The translations under genes were made by a program, and so were the position numbers. 27,807 nucleotides of DNA from Gammaproteobacteria bacterium. Lineage in GTDB: Bacteria > Pseudomonadota > Gammaproteobacteria > Pseudomonadales > Pseudohongiellaceae. The stretch is from NCBI GenBank assembly GCA_003514305.1, contig DORE01000074.1:12225-40031 (forward strand), in the 5' to 3' direction. This document shows, in pieces, positions 1-8,035 of the stretch (the stretch's first letter is position 1; each line of letters begins with the position of its first letter). The notes below the pieces were generated by a model, which was not told where the DNA came from, did no database searches, and was given only the letters and a program-made list of their open reading frames with translations.

Positions 1-51
1 AGCCTCGTGGCCTGTCCGCTGGAGAATACGAGAAAACATAAACAATGCCAT
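1..51 (-). CDS. Possible 5' end of a gene running off the left edge
   Basis: An ATG at 51 on the minus strand opens a frame that stays open for 17 codons to the window edge (reads MALFMFSRILQRTGHEA). An AGGA lies 8 bases upstream of the ATG, a good ribosome binding site spacing. The gene would lie downstream of yhhQ on the same strand, about 135 bases away. The family cannot be named from 17 residues, and a chance frame is possible. The other frames here are open for at most about 43 codons and resemble nothing I know. Confidence 0.3.
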   Translation of the reverse strand, partial: MALFMFSRILQRTGHEA

Positions 52-162
52 GACGAAAATCCTGGCCCGCTCCGCGGCGTGACTCTCAATGCTAAGGGGT
101 TAGATGGTAATCCAAGATTCTTAGTTTACGATTAAAAACTGTAATGGTGAAATAATATGCAG

Positions 163-183
163 GCCGGAGAATATTCTGTCGGC
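163..183. repeat. Near-palindrome just after yhhQ
   Basis: GCCG at 163-166, the perfect palindrome AGAATATTCT at 168-177 and CGGC at 180-183 form a 21-base dyad, broken only by unpaired G and GT. It begins 3 bases beyond the yhhQ stop codon. There is no T-run on either side, so it is not a classical intrinsic terminator. It could be a 3' hairpin of the yhhQ transcript or a protein-binding site. Confidence 0.35.
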
Positions 184-185
184 TG

Positions 186-953
186 TTAGAGGAGGACTGG
201 CTTAGCCACTGCTTGACCTTCTACCCAATCTCGATCAGCCACGTTCCAATTGCGAGCGAGATAGACGAAAGGGGTGTCCAGTGCTGCGATGAACAGTTTG
301 AACAGATATTTTGAGAACGCCAACTGCATAGCTGCAGCCAGATCTACGACGCCCCACCACACCACAAGACCATAGATCAGGGTGTCTAGAGCCTGTGAGC
401 ACATAGTAGACACGTTGTTTCTCAGCCACAGATGTTTTCCCTTGGTTTTTTGTTTGAGTGCGTGAAAAATCCAGACATCAAAGCGTTGACTGATCAAATA
501 GGCGAGCAGTGAGCCGAGGACGAAGCGAGGGGTAAAATCAAACAACGTCGCGGTGGCTTCATGCATACTTTGTGCGAGTTCAGCAGTCGCTGGGGCTGAG
601 GCCGGAAGATAGAACAGACTCATGCTCGTCATTACTAAAATAATGATACTGACAGTGAATCCGATCATGACTGCTCGTGTAGCTTCTGCTTTGCCGTAAC
701 GTTCACTAAGCAAATCGGTCGCAAAATAGATGCTGGAATAGAGAATTACAGCCATACTCGTTTGCAGGCCGAAAATTTCGGTAAGTTTTGGGCCTTGTAG
801 ATTCGCCAAAAGTAGGCTGATTACAATACTGGCATAAAGCCCTTGTCTGCCGAACAGGCGAAATAACATAATCGCGAAACCAAGGTCTGCGGCAATGGTC
901 GTAAACCACAGCAATTCCTGGTTCTGATTAAATAGATCAGTGATTAAAGTCAT
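186..953 (-). CDS. yhhQ: Queuosine precursor transporter (YhhQ/VUT family, DUF165)
   Basis: Encodes a 255-residue inner membrane protein of the Vut_1/DUF165 family, which in E. coli imports queuosine precursors such as preQ0/preQ1 for tRNA modification. The sequence shows about six hydrophobic segments, including residues 15-33, 40-60, 65-80, 95-117 and 185-235. It also has family-typical features: an early NLQGPKLTEIFG stretch followed by ILYSSIYFATDLLSERYGK, and a late pattern around SQALDTLIYGLVVWWG. The length fits the family. The start is the ATG at 953, with a modest AGGGA about 13 bases upstream. It has a long upstream region with its own candidate promoter and palindromic operator. 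The family call is confident; the exact substrate is inferred from E. coli. Confidence 0.9.
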   Translation of the reverse strand: MTLITDLFNQNQELLWFTTIAADLGFAIMLFRLFGRQGLYASIVISLLLANLQGPKLTEIFGLQTSMAVILYSSIYFATDLLSERYGKAEATRAVMIGFTVSIIILVMTSMSLFYLPASAPATAELAQSMHEATATLFDFTPRFVLGSLLAYLISQRFDVWIFHALKQKTKGKHLWLRNNVSTMCSQALDTLIYGLVVWWGVVDLAAAMQLAFSKYLFKLFIAALDTPFVYLARNWNVADRDWVEGQAVAKPVLL

Positions 954-1300
954 GTTTGTTTCTGGCGTCCCTGTAAAGGCTGTTTCTCAGTCAAAGCGCT
1001 GACAGTCCGCGCCATTCGTGAACATATTATCGGATTTAAATCCGGCATTTTCACCCATGTTGTTGTGATCAGTCTCATTTGCCTCTTCTGACCGGGGGGC
1101 AAAGGATAGCAGAGGCTCATTAATGAAATCCATTTGAAAGCCTTTAAGTTAAAATCCGCAAAGCGATTATCTTTTATAGAAAATTTGTTGCTTCCGATGC
1201 TGCTATTGCATTGCAATTGCGCGGAGCAGATCTGCCAGCGGAGACCCGATGATCGATTTTTGGCAAGATCCAGACGCGGCGACTGCTCGTTATACCTAGA
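954..1300. other. Intergenic region between divergent yhhQ and the DUF4149 gene
   Basis: This 347-base stretch has no convincing gene. Besides the candidate yhhQ promoter it holds a 6-base inverted repeat, GCCTCT (1081-1086) with AGAGGC (1111-1116). It also holds a compact cluster of TTGC/GCAA repeats at 1206-1220, including the 11-base palindrome TTGCATTGCAA. One minus-strand frame is open here, but its composition does not resemble a protein and it overlaps the yhhQ start, so I treat it as chance. Confidence 0.5.
1026..1054 (-). promoter_or_regulatory. Candidate yhhQ promoter with palindromic operator
   Basis: Read on the minus strand, GTGAAA (1049-1054) is followed after 17 bases by GATAAT (1026-1031), an acceptable sigma-70 pair. 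The spacer is almost filled by the perfect 14-base palindrome CGGATTTAAATCCG (1031-1044). This is the classic position for a repressor site. The predicted transcript would start near 1019 with a leader of about 65 bases. No known queuosine (preQ1) riboswitch consensus was recognised in that leader. Confidence 0.4.
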
Positions 1301-1741
1301 ATGGACCTAACCAATATACTACAGGGTTTCGCGACACTTCTGGTCGCATTGCTAGCTGGCTCCATGCTATTTTTTTCTTTTGTCATGGCGCCGCTTATAT
1401 TTATCAAGCTTGATATCGATGTGGCTGGCAAATTTGTGCGCGCGGTATTTCCTTGGTACTACCTGCTAATACTGGTTCTAGCCGGTTTGAGTGCTCTTAC
1501 CCTGGCTGCATTAGCGCCTCTGAATGCCGCCCTGATGCTGCTAATCGCCGGATCGACAGCATACTGCCGTCAGTATCTGATGCCTCAGATTAATGAGCAC
1601 AAAGACCGCTCGCGAGCCGGAGAGTCGGGCGCCACAGAGGTCTTTGACAAGCTGCACCGTCGCTCAGAAATACTCAACGGATTGCAGTTGCTAGCGGTTA
1701 TGGCAGTATTGATACATTTGGCCTTCGTCCAATTCTCTTGA
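1301..1741 (+). CDS. DUF4149 family membrane protein
   Basis: Encodes 146 residues with four hydrophobic segments at about 7-29, 46-66, 69-88 and 124-143. The layout and the late FDKLHRRSEILNGLQL stretch match the DUF4149 (TMEM205-like) family of small four-helix membrane proteins, whose biochemical role is not established. The start is the ATG at 1301. No strong Shine-Dalgarno sequence precedes it, so another start is possible, although the hydrophobic first helix fits this one. It stands alone: yhhQ is divergent and the next gene is convergent. Confidence 0.75.
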   Translation: MDLTNILQGFATLLVALLAGSMLFFSFVMAPLIFIKLDIDVAGKFVRAVFPWYYLLILVLAGLSALTLAALAPLNAALMLLIAGSTAYCRQYLMPQINEHKDRSRAGESGATEVFDKLHRRSEILNGLQLLAVMAVLIHLAFVQFS

Positions 1742-1918
1742 GCAATGATGGTTCGGCGGTTCTTTGCGTCGAGTTACAAGATCATAGATGAGACTTCTCT
1801 TGGGCGCTGCATATCTGCGTTGAAGCTGGTAGGCCGGAATAGAAATCCCGCCCAAATACAGTCACACCCGCCGGAAATTTAATGGTTCGAGTCACGATTC
1901 CGCCAGTTCCCCCGCGCT

Positions 1919-3268
1919 CTAAACCCCTTTCGGATCCATAATAGCCTGATAGAACAGGCGACGTGAGGTACTGCGGACATCAGGAAGGCCTTGCCCCGCC
2001 TGCTGAATCATGCCGACGAAGACCACCTCTTCGACAGGGTCGATCCAGAACCATGTTCCTGCCGCACCGCCCCAGTAATATTCACCGCTAGAATAACTTT
2101 CTGCCTCAACAGGATCCTCAATGATGGCAAAATCGAGACCAAAGACAGTGCCGTTGCCGGCTCCGGACATCGGACCGGTCATCCCGGCAGGGGTTTGGTC
2201 TCGATGCATCAATTCTACCGTCAGTGGCGCGAGGATACGCACGCCATCAAGTTCTCCGCCGTTCAGCAGCATCTGACTGAAACGCATGTAGTCGTTCGCC
2301 GTAGAAACCAGGCCGCCTCCACCTGATTCAAAGTTCATGTCAACCGTGAAGTCTGCCCCGTCAAACATTTCACTAGGGATTAGTTGACCATCGGGGCCAT
2401 AAACATACATCTTGGCGAAGCGGTTAATTTTCTCTTCCGGCACGTGAAAGTCAGTGTCAGTCATCTCCAGAGGCTGAAAGATTTTCTCACCAAGGAATTC
2501 TCCGAAAGTCATACCTGAAAGCACCTCCACTAAATAGCCTTGTACATCGACAGAGACACTATATTCCCAGCGGCTACCGGGTTGATGCTTTAGAGGAATC
2601 TGCCCAAGTGCAGCGACAAATTCAGCATTTGTCATGTTTGCCTGAAGGAGCCCTGCTTGTACGTACGCGTTGTCTACTTCCGACTGAGCGAAAATGCCAT
2701 AGGTCAGGCCACCGGTATGGCTCATCAGTTCCCTGATTGTCATCGGGTGATCAGCCGGTTCGGTAATCATGTTGCCGTCTTCGTCGGTCCTTGCGTAGAC
2801 CCGCAGATCTTTCATCTCGGGCAGGTATTTCTCCACGGGGTCGGACAGCTTGAATTTGCCCTCTTCGTAGAGAATCATGAGAGCCACGCCGGTCACCGGT
2901 TTGGTCATGGAATAGATACGAAACAGCGTGTCCGGTGTCATAGGGGCCTGTGCTTCAATATCCCGATAACCGACAGCTTCAAAGTGCACCAGTTTGTTGT
3001 CTCTTGAAGCGATAGTTACAGCTCCGGAGAGTTTTCCTTCGTCCACGAAAGCCTGCATGGCTTGCTTCACGCGCCCTAGGCGGTCAGAGTCCATACCAGC
3101 GTCTTCAGGAGATACTATTGCCAGAGCTTGCGTGGCAGCTGCTTCAGCGACTGTTGCTGCAGCAGCTTGCTCGACTGGTGCTGGCGCACATGCAGCTAGC
3201 AGACCAAGAATGGCGAAAAAGTTAATCGCTTTGAATGCTGTAACCCCAGATGTCAATAAGAATTTCAT
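1919..3268 (-). CDS. Lipoprotein serine hydrolase, class C beta-lactamase/esterase fold
   Basis: Encodes 449 residues. The N-terminus is a lipoprotein signal ending in LAAC with the lipidated Cys at 27, then an Ala/Pro-rich linker to about residue 50. The catalytic domain shows the SxxK motif S120-M-T-K123, the SHTGGL block at 183-188 and Y236-S-V in the YxN position. It also has WGGAAGT (399-405) where beta-lactamases have KTG, as in EstB-like esterases and D-aminopeptidase-like enzymes. This points to an ester or amide hydrolase on an outer-membrane or periplasmic face rather than antibiotic resistance; the substrate is unknown. The start is the ATG at 3268, with AGGA 9 bases upstream. It lies downstream of the TonB-dependent receptor on the same strand, but 423 bases away, so co-transcription is uncertain. 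Confidence 0.88.
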   Translation of the reverse strand: MKFLLTSGVTAFKAINFFAILGLLAACAPAPVEQAAAATVAEAAATQALAIVSPEDAGMDSDRLGRVKQAMQAFVDEGKLSGAVTIASRDNKLVHFEAVGYRDIEAQAPMTPDTLFRIYSMTKPVTGVALMILYEEGKFKLSDPVEKYLPEMKDLRVYARTDEDGNMITEPADHPMTIRELMSHTGGLTYGIFAQSEVDNAYVQAGLLQANMTNAEFVAALGQIPLKHQPGSRWEYSVSVDVQGYLVEVLSGMTFGEFLGEKIFQPLEMTDTDFHVPEEKINRFAKMYVYGPDGQLIPSEMFDGADFTVDMNFESGGGGLVSTANDYMRFSQMLLNGGELDGVRILAPLTVELMHRDQTPAGMTGPMSGAGNGTVFGLDFAIIEDPVEAESYSSGEYYWGGAAGTWFWIDPVEEVVFVGMIQQAGQGLPDVRSTSRRLFYQAIMDPKGV

Positions 3269-3691
3269 AGCTGTCGTTCCTGTAGTTCTTTTTGCTTAGG
3301 CTATGGCTTCAGGTCAGGATTGTCCAGTTCGCCGGCGGTTAATGAAACTTAATGTGTCAGGTGGCGCAGTAAAAGAGGCATGCTGCTAGAATCCGCGCGC
3401 AAAAAATCTGACTCATTTGTGGAGAACGGGACTCTTGCAAAACTCGACATTCAAATGCTCTGGTCGGCTACGGCGGGTTCTTTCGGCTGCTATGCTTGCC
3501 TGCATGACTTCGACTCTGGCTAACTCAAAAGCCATATTGATAAACCGAGTTGAGGCCAAAAGCTTTTGGGCTGGAAGACAGGGACCGGAATAACAGCTTC
3601 AGGGCCGCGCCATGTGATTTGAGCTCAAGTTTCGCTATACCTTCAGGTTTAAAGGTGGAATCCGTTAGAGATAAGTGGCGACACCGCTATG
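3269..3691. other. Intergenic region between receptor and serine hydrolase genes
   Basis: This 423-base stretch contains the promoter side of the serine hydrolase gene and the 3' side of the receptor gene. The only protein-like content is the short plus-strand frame at 3435-3593 listed separately. Weak 5-base dyads occur near 3640, but I see no clear terminator with a T-run and no RNA gene. Confidence 0.5.
3435..3593 (+). CDS. Possible small secreted peptide or remnant of a secreted protein
   Basis: A TTG at 3435 opens a 52-codon frame ending at TAA 3591-3593. The first 30 residues look like a signal peptide: a basic stretch (GRLRR), then the hydrophobic VLSAAMLACMTSTLA, then small residues. 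Only about 20 residues would remain after cleavage. GGAG lies about 10 bases before the TTG. It is antisense to both neighbouring genes and resembles no family I know. It may be a decayed 5' end of a longer gene, a real micropeptide, or chance. Confidence 0.22.
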   Translation: MQNSTFKCSGRLRRVLSAAMLACMTSTLANSKAILINRVEAKSFWAGRQGPE

Positions 3692-5911
3692 CTAAAACGT
3701 GGTCTGCACACTAAGGATCCAACGTCGGTAACGGCTGCTGCAGGAGTCCTGAATAAGCGCGATGTTGCCCTCAATGGTAGTTCCCTCATAGCGCTCACGA
3801 TAGCGGCACCTAGATGCGTCGAGCGTGTTATCGGTTTCCAGTCTGAACACCCAATCATCAAACCAGATTTTCTGCACAAATAAGTCCAGAGACCGCCGTC
3901 TATCGTTACGTGTCCGCGTCACAATATCAATATTGTAATAGCCACCCCAAAAAGAATGATTGTAATCGATTCCATAACTCAAATTGGTTGAAGTGATGTC
4001 CTGCCTGAAATTCAGATTAGCAAACCCTCTTCCGCCGGTTCGAACTTTTTGATTAATGAACGGGTCAAGTATCTCAGAATCAAATAGACCCATACGGCCG
4101 GAGACTATCGCATTAGGCAGATTAAACTGGTTCATTCTCAAACTGGCGCGCGTGGACCATCCATATTGCTTGGCACGCCCAACGTTTCCCGTGGCAGAAA
4201 CCGGTCTTTCTGGGTCAGTCGTGGCATTAATTCGGCCGATCTTGTTATCGATTTCGGAGTAAAAGACACTGGTGGCGAGTACGCCTGCATCTTTGGGCAG
4301 GCGATACTCAAGTTCTCCTTGGTAAGACCAGCTGGTCTCGGGCTCAAGTTCCGGGTTCCCGGCAAAGCCATTAATGTCGCGGTCTTCGTCATTGGTAGTC
4401 GCAGCGAATGCCGAAAAGCTTAGCTGAGAGACATTTCGGCGCACGGTGCCGCGAAGTCGGAAGTTGTCGGCAAGGTTATAGCGATAGTCAAAGGACGGGC
4501 GCCAGAACTGGAAATCTCGAGTTTTACTGACCGCGCCTGTCTGAGCTATTTCCGAGGTTTCATATACGACGCTGCTTTCGAGAGAGCTTTTGTCGTTAAT
4601 CTTCCAGTTGTGAAAGGCAAAGCCTTCGTACCGAGTTTCCTCGACGCTCGTTCCCGCGTTTGAGGCAGAGGGAAGCAAGGACAGACCTCCATATTGATCT
4701 GATGCCGGCTCGGTGCCGAAAGGGCTGGCGATAAAAAGAGCCGAATCTAGCCCAGTGATGGCACGTTCGAATCCCACCCGGACTGACTGTTTTGCACTCA
4801 GCGAAAAATTGTAGTTCGTTTGAACGATGAATTCGTTTCTCTCTCGCCGAGAGTCAATAAAAAGATTCTTTGCCATTGGCTCAGTAGTAGGCTCCGCGAT
4901 GAAACGCTCTCTGATCGAGTTGCGAATCTCGTTGTTGGCTACAAACAGGACCGCTAGGCGTGAGCTATTGGTAAAACTGTATTCATAGTCTCCACCGATT
5001 TCCCAATTACTCTCTTCGTTATTTATCCGTTCCTCTTGTGTGCTTTCAACACCCACACCGTCCAAAAAGTCGACGAAATCTCTCTGGACAGTACGTGGAA
5101 AGTCTCCTTGCTGCAGTTGTGCGTTGAGCTGCATGCGATGCGCACCATGGCCATAGCTTATATTTGTGCTCAGGGCTCTCCGGTCCTGATCACGAATATT
5201 CTCTTCAAACAGCGTGCCCAATAATTCGCCGTCAGGGCTAACCCTGATTTCTCTGTTGTCACGGCTTTCGTAATTTGGTCTGGTTTCAGCATTGACTAGC
5301 GCCTGAAAGTTGCCGATCTGGGTCGACCAGCCGACGCTGCCGCCAATCTCATAAGTGTCGTCATGATTGAGGCGCTGAACGAGCTCTATCTGAGTGCTTG
5401 ATCGTGAGGGCACTGCCAGAAGAATGATGTTGATGACCTCACCAGCGCCTCGGACGTTCAGCTCGCCGGAGGTGTCTCTGATGATCTCGACTCGCTCGAC
5501 TTCGGCGGCAGTAATGCGATCCAGCTGATCTCGCGCGGAGTTGTCTTTGCCTGCGATCCGCTGTCCGTTTATGAGAATGTTGCCTCCGGTGCCCAGGCCC
5601 CGGTCACCGCCACCGCGATTTCCGCCAAAGACATTGATGCCGGGAATGCGGTCGAGCATGTCGTTGGCAGTGATGGGGTTGTACTGGTCGAAGAACTTCG
5701 ACTCGTAGACGACGGTAGAAGTCGCCGCGCCGGGATCCACTGTACTTCGACGCTGGGCATTGTTCGGTTCGGTCAAGGACTGATTTGCCACGTCTTCCGA
5801 GTGTTGATTACCAAGCGCCATCGGGGTTTGCAGCAGGCATCCGACTGCAAGGCAGCTCAATATGCGCAAATGAATGAGGGGGAATAGCTGTTGCACGGAT
5901 TTCAGAATCAA
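3692..5911 (-). CDS. TonB-dependent outer membrane receptor
   Basis: Encodes 739 residues. A signal peptide (about 1-34, ending TPMALG) is followed by a plug domain at about 69-167. The plug carries NPITANDMLDRIPGINV, a GGNILINGQRI block and the VERVEIIRDTSGELNVRGAG segment typical of TonB-dependent receptors. The rest is a beta-barrel rich in alternating aromatic strands and ends in Phe (SVQTTF), as outer-membrane barrels do. Cys702 and Cys724 could form a disulfide in a late loop. Such receptors import siderophores, cobalamin or glycans using TonB; the ligand cannot be told here. No ATG fits: the start is taken as TTG 5911, with GTG 5896 as an alternative, and neither has a clear ribosome binding site. 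Confidence 0.9.
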   Translation of the reverse strand: MILKSVQQLFPLIHLRILSCLAVGCLLQTPMALGNQHSEDVANQSLTEPNNAQRRSTVDPGAATSTVVYESKFFDQYNPITANDMLDRIPGINVFGGNRGGGDRGLGTGGNILINGQRIAGKDNSARDQLDRITAAEVERVEIIRDTSGELNVRGAGEVINIILLAVPSRSSTQIELVQRLNHDDTYEIGGSVGWSTQIGNFQALVNAETRPNYESRDNREIRVSPDGELLGTLFEENIRDQDRRALSTNISYGHGAHRMQLNAQLQQGDFPRTVQRDFVDFLDGVGVESTQEERINNEESNWEIGGDYEYSFTNSSRLAVLFVANNEIRNSIRERFIAEPTTEPMAKNLFIDSRRERNEFIVQTNYNFSLSAKQSVRVGFERAITGLDSALFIASPFGTEPASDQYGGLSLLPSASNAGTSVEETRYEGFAFHNWKINDKSSLESSVVYETSEIAQTGAVSKTRDFQFWRPSFDYRYNLADNFRLRGTVRRNVSQLSFSAFAATTNDEDRDINGFAGNPELEPETSWSYQGELEYRLPKDAGVLATSVFYSEIDNKIGRINATTDPERPVSATGNVGRAKQYGWSTRASLRMNQFNLPNAIVSGRMGLFDSEILDPFINQKVRTGGRGFANLNFRQDITSTNLSYGIDYNHSFWGGYYNIDIVTRTRNDRRRSLDLFVQKIWFDDWVFRLETDNTLDASRCRYRERYEGTTIEGNIALIQDSCSSRYRRWILSVQTTF

Positions 5912-6011
5912 GTCGCAGGAGGGCGAAACCTAAACCATAACAGATTTCGCTGCGCTTGTAGGCTGCTGGACCTTTTATTTTGTCACCACATAGCAAACAA
6001 GCAAATAATGG

Positions 6012-6076
6012 CTCTCTTGCGGAGTAATCACCCCAACTCTGGCTGCGCTAACTGCTCAGAGAGTCAAGCAAGAGAG
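6012..6076. repeat. Nested inverted repeats upstream of the receptor gene
   Basis: CTCTCTTGC at 6012-6020 pairs perfectly with GCAAGAGAG at 6068-6076. Inside them, CTCTG at 6037-6041 pairs with CAGAG at 6057-6061. On the minus strand this would lie in the leader of the TonB-dependent receptor mRNA, or between uup and the receptor. The shape suggests a structured RNA leader or an operator, but I recognise no known riboswitch consensus in it. Confidence 0.35.
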
Positions 6077-6097
6077 GCTAGGATGCCGGAAACATCT

Positions 6098-6122
6098 ACG
6101 CTTTACCGATGCAGCGAAGCGT
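6098..6122 (-). terminator. Weak hairpin at the end of uup
   Basis: AAGCGT and ACGCTT (6098-6103 and 6117-6122) form a 6-base stem with a 13-base loop, touching the uup stop codon. Only a short T-rich stretch follows on the minus strand, so termination here is a weak guess. Confidence 0.25.
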
Positions 6123-8014
6123 CATTCTTCTTGCTCCATTGCTTCCCATGCTGCATAAGCATCGTTTAGCTTGGAACGATTCTCTGCCACCTGTGTTAGC
6201 ACGGTATCGACTCTAGATTGGCCACTGTCATAGAAGCCTTCTTTCCCCATCTCCGCTTCCAGTTTTTGGTACTGGATTTCCAGCTTATCGATCTGTCGCA
6301 TCACCCGCTCTAGTTCTTTTTTCTTGTTACTATCATTTCGTCGCTCAGCCTTTTTCGTCTGGGGGCCGTCCTTCTCAACTATGCCTTTTTTTTTGGTTGC
6401 AGATTGCTCTTTGTCTTGAATGCGCAGTAAGGACCCGCCGCTGGCAATCCAATCTGTGTAACCCCCTACATAGGTTTCGACTCTGCCGCTGCCCGTGAAT
6501 ACCATAACGCTTGTCACGGTATTGTCCATGAATTGTCTGTCATGGCTTACGACCAAAACTGTGCCTTTGAACGAAATAAGAATTTCCTCAAGCAATTCCA
6601 GAGTCTCGATATCTAGATCGTTGGTGGGTTCATCAAGTACAAGGATGTTGGCGGGTTTACTAAACAACTTGGCTAGAATCGCCCTATTTTGCTCGCCGCC
6701 GCTTAGCGCTCCCGCCGGAGTGCGAACCCGATCAGGAGTGAAAAGGAAATCGTTAAGATAAGTAATGGCGTGTTTCCGCTTGCCGTTGATTTCGATGAAG
6801 TCCTGACCGCCACATACGTTATCGATCAGGTCCTTTTCCAGATTGAGATGTTCCCGTAGCTGATCGAAGTAGGCGATTTCCAGCTTAGTTCCAAGCTTGA
6901 TGATCCCCTCACTGGGCTCAAGGTCACCGAGCAATAATTTGAGCAGAGTAGATTTGCCAGCGCCATTGACTCCGATTAGCCCGATACGGTCACCACGCAT
7001 GACAGTGGCAGACAGGTTCTTGATGATTTCGTTGTTACCGAAGCGACGTGACACTCCGGTCAAGTCAGCGACGAGTTTGCCAGAACGTTGTCCTTGACTT
7101 GCTTCAAAGCTGGCTTTGCCTTGCTGGTTTCGTCTTTGCCTACGTTCTTCTCGCATTGATTCGAGGGCTCGAACTCTCCCTTCATTGCGCGTCCGTCGGG
7201 CCTTGATACCTTGTCGAATCCAGATCTCTTCCTCTGCCAGTTTCCTATCGAATAGCTTATTGGCAGACTCTTCAGCAGCAAGTTGTTCCTCTCTGAAACG
7301 GAGGAAACGCTCATAGGTCCCGGCGAACTGAAATAGCTTTCCCCGGTCAATTTCGGCAATCTCATTAGCAACTTTTTTGAGAAAATGGCGGTCATGGGTC
7401 ACCAGTAGCATCGCACCTTTAAAGTCCTGAAGCGCCTGCTCAAGCCATTCAATGGCCGGGATATCCAGATGGTTTGTCGGCTCATCTAACAGCAGAAGCT
7501 CAGGTTCTTTGACCAGTGCTCTCGCCAGAGCTACGCGTTTACGCCAGCCGCCGGACAGGTCGCTCATAGTCTCGCCCGCCGGTAGCTGTAAACGGTCAAT
7601 GATTGCATCGACTTTCGTGCTGAGATTCCAGCCGTCATTAAGTTCCAGCTTTGCCTGAATCTGTTCCAGCTCAGCGAAGCTGGCGGCATTTCCAAGAGAA
7701 GTCAAATGATAGTAACGTTTCAACAATTTACCGATGTCAGACAGCCCCTCCGCTACCACATCGTAAACTGTCTCACTGCCTGCTTCCGGCAAGGATTGCT
7801 CAAGCCAAGCGACAGGAGTACCAGGTCGAAGCCAGCGGTCGCCGCTATCAGGGAGAGTAGTTCCAGCGATTATCTTCATCAGGGTTGTTTTTCCTGCGCC
7901 ATTGCGACCTAGGAGGCCAACTCGCTGGCCCTTAGCGATTTGGAAGTCAACCTCATCCAGCAAGATGTGCGTGCCAAAGTTCAGTGAGACTTTGTCTAGG
8001 CGAAGTAGCGACAT
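6122..8014 (-). CDS. uup: ABC-F family ATPase Uup
   Basis: Encodes 630 residues, close to E. coli Uup (635). It has two ABC ATPase cassettes and no membrane segments. The first cassette has Walker A GRNGAGKT (36-43), signature LSGGWRKR (153-160) and Walker B ending D177-E178. The second has GVNGAGKST, LSGGEQNRAILAKLF and LVLDEPTNDLDIE. A charged linker lies between them, and the C-terminus is a Lys/Glu-rich coiled coil (about 555-630), the Uup-specific DNA-binding region. ABC-F proteins act on the ribosome; Uup is also linked to genome stability, including transposon excision and branched DNA. The start is ATG 8014 with GGA 8 bases upstream. It follows recQ by 21 bases on the same strand, so the two are probably co-transcribed. 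Confidence 0.93.
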   Translation of the reverse strand: MSLLRLDKVSLNFGTHILLDEVDFQIAKGQRVGLLGRNGAGKTTLMKIIAGTTLPDSGDRWLRPGTPVAWLEQSLPEAGSETVYDVVAEGLSDIGKLLKRYYHLTSLGNAASFAELEQIQAKLELNDGWNLSTKVDAIIDRLQLPAGETMSDLSGGWRKRVALARALVKEPELLLLDEPTNHLDIPAIEWLEQALQDFKGAMLLVTHDRHFLKKVANEIAEIDRGKLFQFAGTYERFLRFREEQLAAEESANKLFDRKLAEEEIWIRQGIKARRTRNEGRVRALESMREERRQRRNQQGKASFEASQGQRSGKLVADLTGVSRRFGNNEIIKNLSATVMRGDRIGLIGVNGAGKSTLLKLLLGDLEPSEGIIKLGTKLEIAYFDQLREHLNLEKDLIDNVCGGQDFIEINGKRKHAITYLNDFLFTPDRVRTPAGALSGGEQNRAILAKLFSKPANILVLDEPTNDLDIETLELLEEILISFKGTVLVVSHDRQFMDNTVTSVMVFTGSGRVETYVGGYTDWIASGGSLLRIQDKEQSATKKKGIVEKDGPQTKKAERRNDSNKKKELERVMRQIDKLEIQYQKLEAEMGKEGFYDSGQSRVDTVLTQVAENRSKLNDAYAAWEAMEQEE

Positions 8015-8035
8015 TTGATATTCCGGTAGTGTTTT

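Noticed and set aside
954..1120. preQ1 riboswitch in the yhhQ leader
   Set aside because: The 1081-1116 hairpin was compared by eye with preQ1-I and preQ1-II patterns; the conserved loop bases and the A-rich tail were not found.
950..1216. Minus-strand frame of 88 codons upstream of yhhQ
   Set aside because: It overlaps the yhhQ start and promoter, has no family features and looks like chance.
1919..3268. Antibiotic resistance beta-lactamase
   Set aside because: The KTG motif is replaced by WGGAAGT and the YxN asparagine by valine, which fits the esterase/peptidase branch of the family.
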